From Paenibacillus lycopersici (GTDB lineage: Bacteria > Bacillota > Bacilli > Paenibacillales > Paenibacillaceae), in contig NZ_CP048209.1 of NCBI RefSeq assembly GCF_010119935.1, positions 6,360,001-6,424,000 on the forward strand: 64,000 nucleotides of DNA. The letters are read 5' to 3'. Under the pieces are notes generated by a model. That model did not search any database. It saw only the letters and a list, made by a program, of their open reading frames with translations, and was not told the DNA's origin. Position 1 is the first letter of the stretch. Each line of letters begins with the position of its first letter. Of this stretch, positions 16,408 to 25,867 are shown one piece after another. Position numbers and translations under genes: made by a program.

Positions 16408-19293
16408 TTAATGTTCGGCCCCTGCGGCAACGCCTTCCAGTTCTTCCTGCCGGGCAATTGTCCGTTCGCGGTCGCGCTCGAGAACCGGCTTCAAATACCG
16501 TCCGGTGTACGAGCCTTCGACTTTCACGACCTCTTCCGGCGTACCGGTAGCCACGATCGTTCCGCCGCCGTTGCCGCCTTCCGGACCGAGGTCGATGAGG
16601 TAATCGGCCGTCTTGATCACGTCCAGGTTGTGCTCGATGACGAGCACCGATTCTCCGGAATCGACGAGGCGGTGCAGCACGACAAGCAGCCGGTCTATAT
16701 CGTCGACATGCAAGCCGGTCGTCGGCTCGTCGAGAATATAGAGCATCTTGCCGGTGCTGCGGCGGTACAATTCCGCCGCGAGCTTGACACGCTGCGCTTC
16801 GCCGCCGGACAGCGTCGTTGCCGGCTGACCGAGGTTCATATAACCGAGGCCGACGTCCAGCAGCGTCTGAAGCTTGCGGTGAATCCGCGGCACATTGCGG
16901 AAGAACTCGCAGGAATCCTCGATCGTCATTTCCAGCAGGTCCGCGATGCTCTTGCCTTTGTACTTCACGTCCAGCGTCTCGCGGTTATAGCGCTTGCCTT
17001 TGCAAACTTCGCACGGCACATAAACGTCGGGAAGGAAATGCATCTCGATCTTGATGATGCCGTCTCCGCGGCATGATTCGCAGCGGCCGCCCTTCACGTT
17101 GAAGCTGAAGCGGCCCTTCTTGTAGCCGCGCACCTTCGCTTCGTTCGTCGATGCGTACAGGTCCCGAATATCGTCGAACACGCCGGTGTACGTCGCCGGA
17201 TTGGAGCGCGGCGTGCGGCCGATCGGCGATTGGTCGATGTCGATGACCTTCTCGACATGCTCCAGACCGCGGAGCTCCTTGTACTCGCCAGGGCGAACCT
17301 TGGCTTTGTTAAGATCGCGGGCCAGCGTCTTGTACAGGATTTCGTTGACAAGCGTCGACTTCCCCGAACCCGAGACGCCCGTTACCGCCGTGAACACGCC
17401 AAGCGGAAACTTCGCGTTAACGCCGCGCAAGTTGTTCTCCTTCGCGCCGCGCACCTCAAGCCACTTGCCGTTCGTCTCGCGGCGCTTCAACGGAACCGGA
17501 ATGAACTTGCGTCCGCTTAAGTAGGCGCCCGTCAACGAATTCTCGTCCGCCATGACTTCCTCCGGCGTTCCCATGGCGACGACTTGGCCGCCATGAATGC
17601 CCGCGCCCGGGCCGATGTCGATAATGTAATCGCAGGCGAGCATCGTATCCTCGTCATGCTCGACGACGATCAGCGTATTGCCGAGATCGCGCATATGCTC
17701 GAGCGTCTGGATCAGCTTGTCGTTGTCCCGCTGATGAAGACCGATGCTCGGCTCGTCGAGAATGTAGAGAACGCCCATCAAGCTCGAGCCGATCTGCGTC
17801 GCCAAGCGAATCCGCTGCGCTTCTCCGCCCGAAAGCGTGCCCGCCGCGCGGTTCAGCGACAAATATTCCAAGCCGACGTTCACGAGAAAGCCCAGCCGGC
17901 TGTTGATCTCCTTCAGGATCAGATGCGCGATAAGAAGCTCCTTCTCCGTCAGCTCGAGGCCGTTGAAGAACCGCTCCGCTTCGCCGATGGACAATCCCGT
18001 CACATACGAAATGTTCTTGCTGCCGATCGTAACGGCCAAGCTTTCTTTCTTCAGACGATGGCCTTTACAGCCGGAGCATGGCTTGGCGCTCATGTACTGC
18101 TCGATAAATTCGCGAATGCCGTCCGAACCGGTATCCCGGTAACGGCGCTCCAGGTTGTTCACGATGCCTTCGAAAGGCACCAGCGCTTCCTTGGAATGGC
18201 CGAAATCGTTCTCGTAGCGGAAGCGAACGCGTTCGCCGCCCGTGCCGTACATCAGCTTCTTCATCTGCTCCGCCGTCAGCTCGCTGACCGGAACATTCCG
18301 CGGAATGTTGAAATGCCGGCATACCGCCTCCAGAAATTGCGGGTAATAGTTCGACGTGCTGCCCGCCCATGCCTCGAAGGCCCCGCCTTCGATCGTCTTG
18401 CTTGGATCCTGCACGAGCAGATCGGGGTCGACGATCATCTTGGCGCCCAAGCCGTCGCAATCCGGGCATGCCCCGTACGGGCTGTTGAACGAGAACATCC
18501 GCGGAGCCAGCTCGTCGATGCTGAAGCCGCAGATCGGACAAGCCAGGTTCGAGCTGAACAGCAGCTCTTCCTTCTCCATCACGTCCACGAGCACCTGACC
18601 GCCGGACAGCTTCAGCGCGGTCTCGAGCGAATCCGCCAGACGGCTGTGAATATCGTCCTTCACGACGATCCGGTCGACGACGACCTCGATGTTATGCTTC
18701 TTGTTCTTCTCCAGCTCGATGGTCTCGCTCAGCTCGCGCAGCTCGCCGTTCACGCGAACCCGCACGAATCCCTGCTTCTGCACGTCCGCCAGCAGCTTGG
18801 AATGCTCGCCCTTGCGGCCCGAGACGATCGGGGCCAGAATTTGCAGGCGTGTACGTTCCGGGTACTCCATGATGCGGTCGACCATCTGCTCGACCGTCTG
18901 CGACGTAATTTCGATGCCGTGCTCCGGGCAATGCGGCTTGCCGACCCGCGCGAACAGCAGACGCAAATAATCGTAAATTTCCGTTACCGTGCCGACGGTG
19001 GAACGCGGATTGCGGCTTGTCGTCTTCTGGTCGATGGAGATCGCCGGCGACAGACCGTCGATGGAGTCGACGTCGGGCTTCTCCATCTGGCCGAGAAATT
19101 GACGCGCGTAAGCGGACAACGACTCCACGTACCGGCGCTGCCCTTCAGCGTAGATGGTATCGAAAGCCAGGGAAGACTTGCCGGAGCCGCTCAGCCCCGT
19201 CAGAACGACGAACTTATCGCGGGGAATCGTTACGTCGATGTTCTTGAGATTATGGGCTCGCGCCCCTTTGATTACGATCGAATCACTAGCCAC
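16408..19293 (-). CDS. uvrA: Excinuclease ABC subunit A
   Basis: Damage-recognition ATPase of nucleotide excision repair; loads UvrB on DNA. 961 aa, the family's usual size. Two ABC modules: Walker A GLSGSGKSSLAFDT near residue 33 and GVSGSGKSTLVNEIL near 645, each with LSGGEAQR signatures. Zinc modules are CPIC/CPDC near residue 260 and CESC/CEVC near 745. The start is GTG behind GGGAGGAGAGG. It begins 21 nt after the uvrB stop, so the two are one transcript, and the LexA-type site upstream of uvrB should make it SOS-induced. Confidence 0.98.
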   Translation of the reverse strand: MASDSIVIKGARAHNLKNIDVTIPRDKFVVLTGLSGSGKSSLAFDTIYAEGQRRYVESLSAYARQFLGQMEKPDVDSIDGLSPAISIDQKTTSRNPRSTVGTVTEIYDYLRLLFARVGKPHCPEHGIEITSQTVEQMVDRIMEYPERTRLQILAPIVSGRKGEHSKLLADVQKQGFVRVRVNGELRELSETIELEKNKKHNIEVVVDRIVVKDDIHSRLADSLETALKLSGGQVLVDVMEKEELLFSSNLACPICGFSIDELAPRMFSFNSPYGACPDCDGLGAKMIVDPDLLVQDPSKTIEGGAFEAWAGSTSNYYPQFLEAVCRHFNIPRNVPVSELTAEQMKKLMYGTGGERVRFRYENDFGHSKEALVPFEGIVNNLERRYRDTGSDGIREFIEQYMSAKPCSGCKGHRLKKESLAVTIGSKNISYVTGLSIGEAERFFNGLELTEKELLIAHLILKEINSRLGFLVNVGLEYLSLNRAAGTLSGGEAQRIRLATQIGSSLMGVLYILDEPSIGLHQRDNDKLIQTLEHMRDLGNTLIVVEHDEDTMLACDYIIDIGPGAGIHGGQVVAMGTPEEVMADENSLTGAYLSGRKFIPVPLKRRETNGKWLEVRGAKENNLRGVNAKFPLGVFTAVTGVSGSGKSTLVNEILYKTLARDLNKAKVRPGEYKELRGLEHVEKVIDIDQSPIGRTPRSNPATYTGVFDDIRDLYASTNEAKVRGYKKGRFSFNVKGGRCESCRGDGIIKIEMHFLPDVYVPCEVCKGKRYNRETLDVKYKGKSIADLLEMTIEDSCEFFRNVPRIHRKLQTLLDVGLGYMNLGQPATTLSGGEAQRVKLAAELYRRSTGKMLYILDEPTTGLHVDDIDRLLVVLHRLVDSGESVLVIEHNLDVIKTADYLIDLGPEGGNGGGTIVATGTPEEVVKVEGSYTGRYLKPVLERDRERTIARQEELEGVAAGAEH

Positions 19294-19314
19294 TGTGTTA
19301 CCTCTCCTCCCGGC

Positions 19315-21318
19315 CTATAGGCCCAACTCCGCTTTAAGCTCAAGCAGCGCGTCGCGAAGCTCCGCAGCGCGTTCGAACTGCAGGCTCTTGGCCGCTTCCT
19401 TCATCTCCGCTTCCAGGCGCTGCAGCAGCGCCTGGCGCTCTTTCTTCGACATCTTCTCTGCCCCGATGCCCGTCAAATAATCGCTCTTCTCTTCGGCGGC
19501 CTTCGTCGCCTCGATGACGTCATGCACTTTCTTGCGGATCGTCTGCGGCGTAATGCCGTGCTTCTCGTTATAGGCGGTCTGTATGGCGCGGCGGCGCTCC
19601 GTCTCGCCGATAGCGGTCGCCATGGAATCCGTTATGCGGTCCGCGTACATAATAACCCGGCCTTCGGCGTTGCGCGCCGCGCGGCCCATCGTTTGAATGA
19701 GGGAGCGCTCCGAACGAAGGAAGCCTTCCTTGTCCGCATCCAGGATGGCTACGAGCGAAACTTCCGGCAAGTCCAAGCCTTCCCGCAGCAGGTTGATCCC
19801 GACGAGCACATGGAACGTGCCGATCCGCAAATCCCGCAGAATGGCCAGACGCTCCAGCGTCTTGATGTCGGAATGCAGATAGCGCACCTTGATGCCTACA
19901 TCCTTCAGGTAGTCCGTCAAGTCTTCCGACATCTTCTTCGTCAGCGTCGTGACGAGGACGCGCTCGTCCTTGGCGATCCGGTCGCGGATCTCGCCAAGCA
20001 GGTCGTCGATCTGCCCCTTCGTCTTGCGCACTTCGACGATCGGATCGACCAGTCCGGTCGGACGGATGATCTGCTGGATCATTTCCGGACAATGCTCCAG
20101 CTCGTAAGGGCCCGGCGTAGCCGACACGTAAATGGCCTGCTTCACCTTCGCCTCGAATTCCTCGAAACGAAGCGGCCGGTTGTCCATGGCGGACGGCAGC
20201 CGGAAGCCGTGCTCCACGAGCACTTCCTTCCGCGCGCGGTCGCCGTTGTACATCGCGCGGATCTGCGGAAGCGTAACATGGGATTCGTCGATGACGATCA
20301 GCATATCGTCGGGGAAATAGTCCATCAGCGTGTACGGCGTCGCGCCCCGCTCGCGGAACGTGAGCGGTCCCGAGTAGTTCTCGATTCCGCTGCAGAAGCC
20401 CATCTCCTGCATCATCTCGAGATCGTAGCGCGTCCGCTGCTCGAGCCGCTGCGCCTCCAGCAGCTTCCCGTTCGCATGAAGCTCCGCAAGCCGTTCTTCC
20501 AGCTCCCGCTCGATATTCTTAATGGCGATCTTCATCGTATCTTCGTGCGTGACGAAGTGAGACGCCGGGAAGATGGCGACATGATCGCGTTCGCCGACGA
20601 TCTCGCCGGTCAGGACGTCGATCTCGGTAATGCGCTCGATCTCGTCGCCGAACAGCTCCACGCGAATGGCCCGCTCGCTGCCCGCAACCGGGAAAATCTC
20701 GACGATATCGCCCCGGACGCGGAACGTGCCGCGGATGAAATTGATGTCGTTGCGCTGGTATTGAATGTCGACGAGCTTGTGGAGAATGGCGTCGCGCGGT
20801 TTCTCCATGCCGACGCGGAGGCTCAGAACGAGCTTCCCGTACTCGATCGGAGAACCGAGGCCGTAGATGCAGGACACGCTCGCGACGATGATGACGTCCC
20901 GCCGTTCGAACAGGGAGCTTGTCGCGGAGTGCCGCAGTTTGTCGATCTCGTCATTGATGCTGGAGTCCTTCTCAATGAACGTATCGGAGGAAGGGATGTA
21001 GGCTTCCGGCTGATAATAATCATAATAGCTGACGAAATAGGAGACCGCGTTGTCCGGGAAAAACTCCTTGAACTCGCTGCAAAGCTGCGCCGCCAGCGTC
21101 TTGTTATGCGCGATGACAAGCGTGGGCCGGTTCAGCTTCGCGATCGTATTGGCGATCGTGTACGTCTTCCCCGTCCCTGTCGCGCCGAGCAGCGTCTGGT
21201 GCATCATGCCCGCTTCTACGCCGTTCACGAGCTGCCGGATCGCCTCCGGCTGATCGCCTTGCGGCGTATAGTCCGATTTGAGCGCGAAAATCCCGCCTTG
21301 TTCCTGCCGTTCAACCAT
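19315..21318 (-). CDS. uvrB: Excinuclease ABC subunit B
   Basis: Damage-verifying helicase-like subunit that hands the lesion to UvrC. 667 aa. Walker A GATGTGKTYTIAN near residue 45, the beta-hairpin segment YYDYYQPEAYIPSSDT near 100, DEIDKLRHSATSSLFERRDV, motif LVGINLLREGLDLPEV, QTMGRAARN, and the C-terminal UVR motif that binds UvrC (LLQRLEAEMKEAAKSLQFER). The ATG of MVERQEQ was chosen; the open frame continues upstream but runs through the promoter. The ribosome site is weak (GGGGTG). First gene of uvrBA. Confidence 0.98.
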   Translation of the reverse strand: MVERQEQGGIFALKSDYTPQGDQPEAIRQLVNGVEAGMMHQTLLGATGTGKTYTIANTIAKLNRPTLVIAHNKTLAAQLCSEFKEFFPDNAVSYFVSYYDYYQPEAYIPSSDTFIEKDSSINDEIDKLRHSATSSLFERRDVIIVASVSCIYGLGSPIEYGKLVLSLRVGMEKPRDAILHKLVDIQYQRNDINFIRGTFRVRGDIVEIFPVAGSERAIRVELFGDEIERITEIDVLTGEIVGERDHVAIFPASHFVTHEDTMKIAIKNIERELEERLAELHANGKLLEAQRLEQRTRYDLEMMQEMGFCSGIENYSGPLTFRERGATPYTLMDYFPDDMLIVIDESHVTLPQIRAMYNGDRARKEVLVEHGFRLPSAMDNRPLRFEEFEAKVKQAIYVSATPGPYELEHCPEMIQQIIRPTGLVDPIVEVRKTKGQIDDLLGEIRDRIAKDERVLVTTLTKKMSEDLTDYLKDVGIKVRYLHSDIKTLERLAILRDLRIGTFHVLVGINLLREGLDLPEVSLVAILDADKEGFLRSERSLIQTMGRAARNAEGRVIMYADRITDSMATAIGETERRRAIQTAYNEKHGITPQTIRKKVHDVIEATKAAEEKSDYLTGIGAEKMSKKERQALLQRLEAEMKEAAKSLQFERAAELRDALLELKAELGL

Positions 21319-21433
21319 GAATTCGCTACACCCCGATCCTATGTCTTCTATGAAAACGCCTATTAGCTTGTATACCCAATATATCGCTAAAAAATAGACG
21401 GTTCTTGCAATTCTGTACAGTAGGGACTTGCAT

Positions 21434-21449
21434 AAGAATATGTGTTCCC
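21434..21449 (-). promoter_or_regulatory. Candidate LexA (DinR) box of uvrBA
   Basis: GAAT-ATGT-GTTC on the plus strand fits the Bacillus SOS consensus CGAAC-RNRY-GTTYG with one core mismatch. It lies at about +5 to +18 relative to the predicted start site, where binding would block transcription. Computed by eye. Confidence 0.5.
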
Positions 21450-21459
21450 ATTCTTGTTC

Positions 21460-21488
21460 ATTATACCGTTTTCCAATCGGCGTTGCAA
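21460..21488 (-). promoter_or_regulatory. SigA-type promoter of uvrBA
   Basis: -35 TTGCAA, 17-bp spacer and a perfect -10 TATAAT on the minus strand, about 140 nt before the uvrB start. The LexA-type box is immediately downstream. Confidence 0.65.
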
Positions 21489-21535
21489 TGCGCGGTTCTT
21501 CTTTCCACAACCGGCAATTGTTCGCAAACGCGCAA

Positions 21536-21584
21536 AGAAAAACCCCGGTCCATGTCGTCGTCGGCGGCATGGACCGGAGTTTTG
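21536..21584 (-). terminator. Terminator after minJ
   Basis: Stem CCGGTCCATG/CATGGACCGG with a 13-nt loop, followed on the minus strand by GGUUUUUC. It begins just after the minJ stop and separates minJ from the uvrBA promoter. Confidence 0.75.
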
Positions 21585-21594
21585 CGGTAAGGGA

Positions 21595-22893
21595 TTATAA
21601 AGAGGAAGACGCCGACGCCTTGCTGTTCCGGCTCTTGGCCGTCCGCTTGCGAAGCAGGTCGAACAGCGATGCCGGCGAAGCGGCGGCGTAGAATCCGGCA
21701 TGATCGTCCGGCGACAGCACGACGCCGAGCTGATGATGCTCGCCCGCAAACCTGGCGCGCTGCACGAATTTCACATGCCCTTCCAAATTGATCGCTTCCA
21801 ATTTGCAGAACGCGGAATTGAGATGGAGCGCCGCGTGGAGCTCTTCTTTCGTCAACACCCTCGCTCCGTTGACCTTCTGGATAATCTCTCCCGCCTGCAG
21901 CCCCATCGCTTCGGCCGGCGTGCCGGGAATGACGGCCAGGATCCGCAAGCCGCGGTCATCGTGCACGTAGAGCGGAGAATTCGCGTCTTCCTTGTAGTAG
22001 CTGACCGCAACCAGCGCTTCGTGCAGCAGCAGCGCGCACAGCGCCGCGGCAAGCATGACCGGCTCCCAGAAGGAGGCCGCGATAGCAGCAGCGCCTAAGA
22101 TCAGGCCGTAGAGCAGCAGCGCCTTTGACGCGCTGCGGGCTTTCGCCGCCGGCAGCATCGTCCTGGTCAGCTCCGTGAATCCGATCATCATCGGAAAGCC
22201 GATCATCGTCGCGCCGTGGCTCCAAGCCGCGCCGTCCCCGAGCAGCAGCGGCCAAGGCAGATCCACGCCTCCGCCGCCCGCGGCAGCCGGCACGAGTAGC
22301 AGCATCGGCACGGGCCAATAGCCTTGCAGCATATAGCCGCCGATTAATTTGCCGCGCTTCCCTTCAAGGAACAGCGGGCTCGCGAACCGCGCCCCCTGCC
22401 AGCGGACCAGCAAGCCTTCGGCGATATGCATCAGGGCGACAAGGACGAGCAGCCCCGGGATATCCAGCCCGCCGATCGAGCGGGCGGCGGTTCCGATCCA
22501 GTCTCCCCTGGCGTCCAGCGACGTCCAGCCCAGCCCCCACTGCAGCAGGCCGAGCATCCCCGCGCTGTAAGCGAAGCACAAGTAACGCACCCGTACGAGC
22601 AGCAGAACGACCGCCGTTCCCCACAGCCACAGCACGGCTTCGCCGTCGACCGTTACGCCGAGGAACGCCCCGACCAGCGTAATGGCGACGCCGACCGCAA
22701 GTCCGGCGAGCATCGTTCGGGCAAGCTGGTTCGGCCAAGCGTGAAGCCGCACGTGAAACAGCCTGCGTTCCAGCCGCGTCTGGCGAAAATACTGCAGCAT
22801 GATGAGCAGTACGCCAATATAGTAGAACGGGGATAGCAGCAGCCCCAGCGCCGCCGATCCCGCTAATCGAAGCCAATCCATAGCCGCGTCCAA
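21595..22893 (-). CDS. minJ: Polytopic PDZ-domain membrane protein, MinJ-like
   Basis: In B. subtilis MinJ bridges DivIVA and MinD at poles and septa. 432 aa with a TTG start chosen for GGGGGAG 8 nt upstream; a longer frame has no site. Roughly eight hydrophobic spans fill residues 5-310 (for example LLSPFYYIGVLLIMLQYF and AVLWLWGTAVVLLLV). After them comes a C-terminal PDZ-like domain (LRILAVIPGTPAEAMGLQAG, KVNGARVLTKEELHAAL) and a basic tail. Sequence alone only says membrane PDZ protein. The order ftsE-ftsX-ctpB-minJ-uvrB-uvrA is that of B. subtilis and makes MinJ the likely identity. A terminator between ctpB and this gene suggests a separate promoter. Confidence 0.78.
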   Translation of the reverse strand: MDAAMDWLRLAGSAALGLLLSPFYYIGVLLIMLQYFRQTRLERRLFHVRLHAWPNQLARTMLAGLAVGVAITLVGAFLGVTVDGEAVLWLWGTAVVLLLVRVRYLCFAYSAGMLGLLQWGLGWTSLDARGDWIGTAARSIGGLDIPGLLVLVALMHIAEGLLVRWQGARFASPLFLEGKRGKLIGGYMLQGYWPVPMLLLVPAAAGGGGVDLPWPLLLGDGAAWSHGATMIGFPMMIGFTELTRTMLPAAKARSASKALLLYGLILGAAAIAASFWEPVMLAAALCALLLHEALVAVSYYKEDANSPLYVHDDRGLRILAVIPGTPAEAMGLQAGEIIQKVNGARVLTKEELHAALHLNSAFCKLEAINLEGHVKFVQRARFAGEHHQLGVVLSPDDHAGFYAAASPASLFDLLRKRTAKSRNSKASASSSL

Positions 22894-22984
22894 TCGCTTC
22901 ACTCCCCCAAGCTTTCTTGAACCAAGGTGAACAGGCTGCCGCCGGCCACCGGGCGGCGCAGCGCGAATCATTCCGAAGAAACAG

Positions 22985-23029
22985 AAAAAAAAGAAGGCTG
23001 TATTCCCAACAAACGGAATACCAACCTTC
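22985..23029 (-). terminator. Terminator after ctpB
   Basis: Near-complementary arms built on GAAGG..GTATTCC/GGAATAC..CCTTC, then eight U on the minus strand. It lies 36 nt past the ctpB stop. Confidence 0.85.
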
Positions 23030-23065
23030 TTCTTATTCGACACGCGCCCGGCAATCCCTGCTGGG

Positions 23066-24535
23066 TTATTTCGCCATCCCCAGCTTGCCCTGCAGAACGC
23101 TCACGGCTTTCTGCAGCTGCGTATCGCTCTTCTCGTCCCGAATCTTCGCAATCAGCTGTTCCTCGATCTTCTCGGCCGTCGCTTTATCCGCGCTGCCGGT
23201 TGCCGGCAGTCCCGCTTTCTGTTGGAAAGCGCGCACGCTGTCTTCCGTCGCCGTGCTGTAATAGCCGTCCTTGCGGTCAATCTTGTAGCCGAGCCCCGAC
23301 AGCATCGTCTGCAGGCTCTTCGTATCCTCGCTGATCGTGTTCGGCACCAGCGTCTTCGTCTTGGACATGCGCGCGGCCGTGTAATAGTCCGGCGGCTGTA
23401 CCGCGACGTCCGGCTGCAGTCCTTTCTCGTGCACCCAGTTGCCGAGCGGCGTCAACCACTTCGCGATCGTCATTTTGATCAGGCTGCCGTCCGCCAGCGG
23501 CTTGTCGTAGCTGACCTGCACGGTGCCTTTGCCGAACGACGTCTCGCCGACAAGCACGGCATGCCCTTCTTCCTTAAGCGCGCCGGCCAGCACCTCCGAG
23601 GCGCTTGCGCTGCCTTTGTTGATCAGCACCGCGACCGGATACGGCTTGCCCGTTCCTTTCGATACGGTCTTCTCCCGATGGCCGCTCTTGTCCTCCACCT
23701 GCACGATCGGTTCGCCTTTCGGCACGAACGGCTGGGCGACGGACACGACGACCGGGAGCACGCCGCCGGGATTGCCGCGCACGTCGATGACGAGCGCCTT
23801 CATATGCTGCTTCTCCAGTTTGTCCAATTCCTCGGCGAACCGGTCGCCCGTATTCAGCGAGAACTGGCGGATCTCGATGACCCCGATGCCGTCTTCGCGC
23901 AAATGCGCATAGACCGTCTCGTAGTCGATATCGTCGCGGACGATCGTCAATTGCAGCGGCTGGGACATCCCCTGGCGCTGAATGAGCAGCTTCACCTTCG
24001 AGCCCTTCGGTCCGCGAATCTTCGCCACGGCGTCGTTCAAGGACAAGCCGGACAGCTTCTCCCCGTTAACCGACAGCAGAACATCGTTCGGCAGCACGCC
24101 AGCCCGTTCCGCAGGCGAGCCTTTGATCGCGGATTCCACGATAATGTTGCCGTCCTTGATCTGCACGCCAGCGCCGATGCCGGTGAACGAGCCTTCGATC
24201 GTTTCGGAGAATTGCTTCGCCGCGCTCTTCTCCATGTAGACCGAATACGGGTCGCCGAGCGCGGTCATCATGCCGTTGACCGCGCCGTCCAGCACCTCCG
24301 TCCGGTCCACGTCCCGGAAATATTTCGTCTCGATCAGCTCGAGCACCGTATTCAGTTTGCGCAGCTCCTTCTCGCTGAGCCCATATTGTCCGGACGATGC
24401 CGATGACGCCGCTTTAGCCGCCGTACCTCCGCTTCCGATCGCAACGAACTGATCCGCAACGGTCAGCGTAACCAGCACGGAAGCCGCCATCGTAAGCAAA
24501 ATAAACGCCGCCACTGTTCGTCCTTTGAAATGCAC
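23066..24535 (-). CDS. ctpB: Carboxy-terminal processing protease, S41 family (CtpB/CtpA-like)
   Basis: Exported serine protease; in B. subtilis CtpB acts between mother cell and forespore in SigK activation. 489 aa. N-terminal signal anchor (VAAFILLTMAASVLVTLTV), tail-specific protease N-domain (DPYSVYMEKSAAKQFSE), PDZ (IVESAIKGSPAERAGVLPND), then the S41 core with catalytic Ser in NKGSASASEVLAG (about residue 309) and Lys in GETSFGKGTVQ (about 334). The C-terminus carries a peptidoglycan-binding repeat (YSTATEDSVRAFQQKAGL). GTG start behind GAAGGGG. Context with ftsEX and minJ matches ctpB of Bacillales. The end is longer than the B. subtilis protein because of an extra acidic tail. Confidence 0.9.
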   Translation of the reverse strand: MHFKGRTVAAFILLTMAASVLVTLTVADQFVAIGSGGTAAKAASSASSGQYGLSEKELRKLNTVLELIETKYFRDVDRTEVLDGAVNGMMTALGDPYSVYMEKSAAKQFSETIEGSFTGIGAGVQIKDGNIIVESAIKGSPAERAGVLPNDVLLSVNGEKLSGLSLNDAVAKIRGPKGSKVKLLIQRQGMSQPLQLTIVRDDIDYETVYAHLREDGIGVIEIRQFSLNTGDRFAEELDKLEKQHMKALVIDVRGNPGGVLPVVVSVAQPFVPKGEPIVQVEDKSGHREKTVSKGTGKPYPVAVLINKGSASASEVLAGALKEEGHAVLVGETSFGKGTVQVSYDKPLADGSLIKMTIAKWLTPLGNWVHEKGLQPDVAVQPPDYYTAARMSKTKTLVPNTISEDTKSLQTMLSGLGYKIDRKDGYYSTATEDSVRAFQQKAGLPATGSADKATAEKIEEQLIAKIRDEKSDTQLQKAVSVLQGKLGMAK

Positions 24536-24575
24536 GTCAACACCCCTTCATAAGCCGACCGGTTCAGCCGACGGC

Positions 24576-24605
24576 GATATACCCAACTTTCCTAGTATAT
24601 GACAA
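24576..24605 (-). promoter_or_regulatory. Putative promoter of ctpB
   Basis: TTGTCA, 18-bp spacer, TATATC on the minus strand, about 40 nt before the ctpB GTG and immediately behind the terminator of the preceding gene. Confidence 0.4.
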
Positions 24606-24636
24606 GCCGCACCCAATTATTTGTAGTGGGTGCGGC
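24606..24636 (-). terminator. Terminator after the EnvC-like gene
   Basis: Perfect 10-bp arms GCCGCACCCA/TGGGTGCGGC with an 11-nt loop, then UUGUC on the minus strand. The U-run is weak. Confidence 0.6.
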
Positions 24637-24679
24637 GTTGGCCGTAAGGCATGAAGCAAGCCGGTTCCTTGCCTGCTCT

Positions 24680-25855
24680 TTATTTGAGATATGGCGCCGG
24701 GTTGACCGCCGTCTGATTCAGGCGCACTTCGAAGTGCAGGTGGTTGCCCGTGGAATCGCCCGTACTGCCGACCTCCGCGATCTTCTCGCCGCGTTTGACC
24801 GTCTGTCCCTCTTTAACCATAATACCGCCGTCGCGAATATGGCCGTAAACCGTCCATAAGCCGCCGCCATGGTCGATAATGACGCAGTTGCCGTAACCGT
24901 TCGACCATTGGGCGACAAGGACGACGCCGGATTCCGCCGCGTAGATCGGCGTTCCTTTCGGAACCGCCATATCCATGCCGGTATGCAGCCTGCGCACGCC
25001 ATATATCGGATGCGTCCGATAACCGAACGGGGACGTGAGACGCCAGCTCACCTGTAGCGGCATGCCCAGCTTGCCGCCGGGGTTGTAATACACTTTGATC
25101 GTTTTCTTCTTCGCTTCCAGATCGGACACTTTCTTCGCCAGCTTGATGAGCAGCTCTTCCTGCTCCTCGCTGATCTCGTCGAGATCGTCCGCCTGGCTTG
25201 TATATTTCTGCACCATGACTTCTTTCTGCTGTTCCTTGTCTTTCAGAAGATCTTTGTAGTCGGCCAGCTTGCCGTACATGGTTTTCACTTCGGCCAGCGA
25301 TTGCTCGACTTCCTGCTTCTTCTGTTCGACCAGCGCTTTATTCTCCTTCTGGCCGGCCAGAATTTCGCGGTCCTGTCCGAGAATGGAGGACAGCGAGTCC
25401 ATGCGGTCGAGGAAGTCGCTGAAGCTCGTCGCGCTCAGCAGCACGTCCAAATAGGACACGATGCCGTTCGTGTACATGAGACGGATGCGCGACTTCAGCA
25501 GCTTGTCCTGCAGCTGGAGCCGGTCTTGAGCCGCTTCCAGATCGGCGCCCGCCTGCTTGACCTGCGCTTCCTTGTCGTCGATTTGCGATTGCACCGCGTT
25601 CAGCTGCGTGCCGACTTCATTGATCTGCGTGTTGATTTCGGTCACCGACTTCGCCGTCTGTTCTTTCATCGCCAGAATGGTCGCCTTGTCCTTGTCGGCC
25701 TGGTTGCGATTATGGGTGGCCGCGCTCATTTCCTTGCGCACCTGCGCCAGCTCCTGATTGATCTTATCGAGCTGCGAGGAGGCCTGCCCCTGCGTCGGTT
25801 GAAAGATGTATCCCGCCAAAACGATGATCGCGAGGACCAATAATCCTTTCTTCAC
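24680..25855 (-). CDS. EnvC-like murein hydrolase (coiled coil + M23/LytM)
   Basis: Exported cell-wall hydrolase or hydrolase activator. About 391 aa. The start is GTG with AGGTGA 8 nt upstream, giving MKKGLLVLAIIVLAGYIF as signal; a GTG 12 nt earlier, abutting the ftsX stop, is the alternative. Residues ~30-245 form a long coiled coil (LDKINQELAQVRKEM to ELLIKLAKKVSDLEAKKK). The LytM domain follows with zinc ligands in RLHTGMDMAVPKGTPI and GNHLHFEVRL. All expected His and Asp residues are present, so it may be an active endopeptidase. It lies directly behind ftsX, as EnvC/PcsB/CwlO-type partners functionally pair with FtsEX, and is probably activated through FtsX. Confidence 0.88.
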   Translation of the reverse strand: MKKGLLVLAIIVLAGYIFQPTQGQASSQLDKINQELAQVRKEMSAATHNRNQADKDKATILAMKEQTAKSVTEINTQINEVGTQLNAVQSQIDDKEAQVKQAGADLEAAQDRLQLQDKLLKSRIRLMYTNGIVSYLDVLLSATSFSDFLDRMDSLSSILGQDREILAGQKENKALVEQKKQEVEQSLAEVKTMYGKLADYKDLLKDKEQQKEVMVQKYTSQADDLDEISEEQEELLIKLAKKVSDLEAKKKTIKVYYNPGGKLGMPLQVSWRLTSPFGYRTHPIYGVRRLHTGMDMAVPKGTPIYAAESGVVLVAQWSNGYGNCVIIDHGGGLWTVYGHIRDGGIMVKEGQTVKRGEKIAEVGSTGDSTGNHLHFEVRLNQTAVNPAPYLK

Positions 25856-25867
25856 GTTCGCTGTCAC

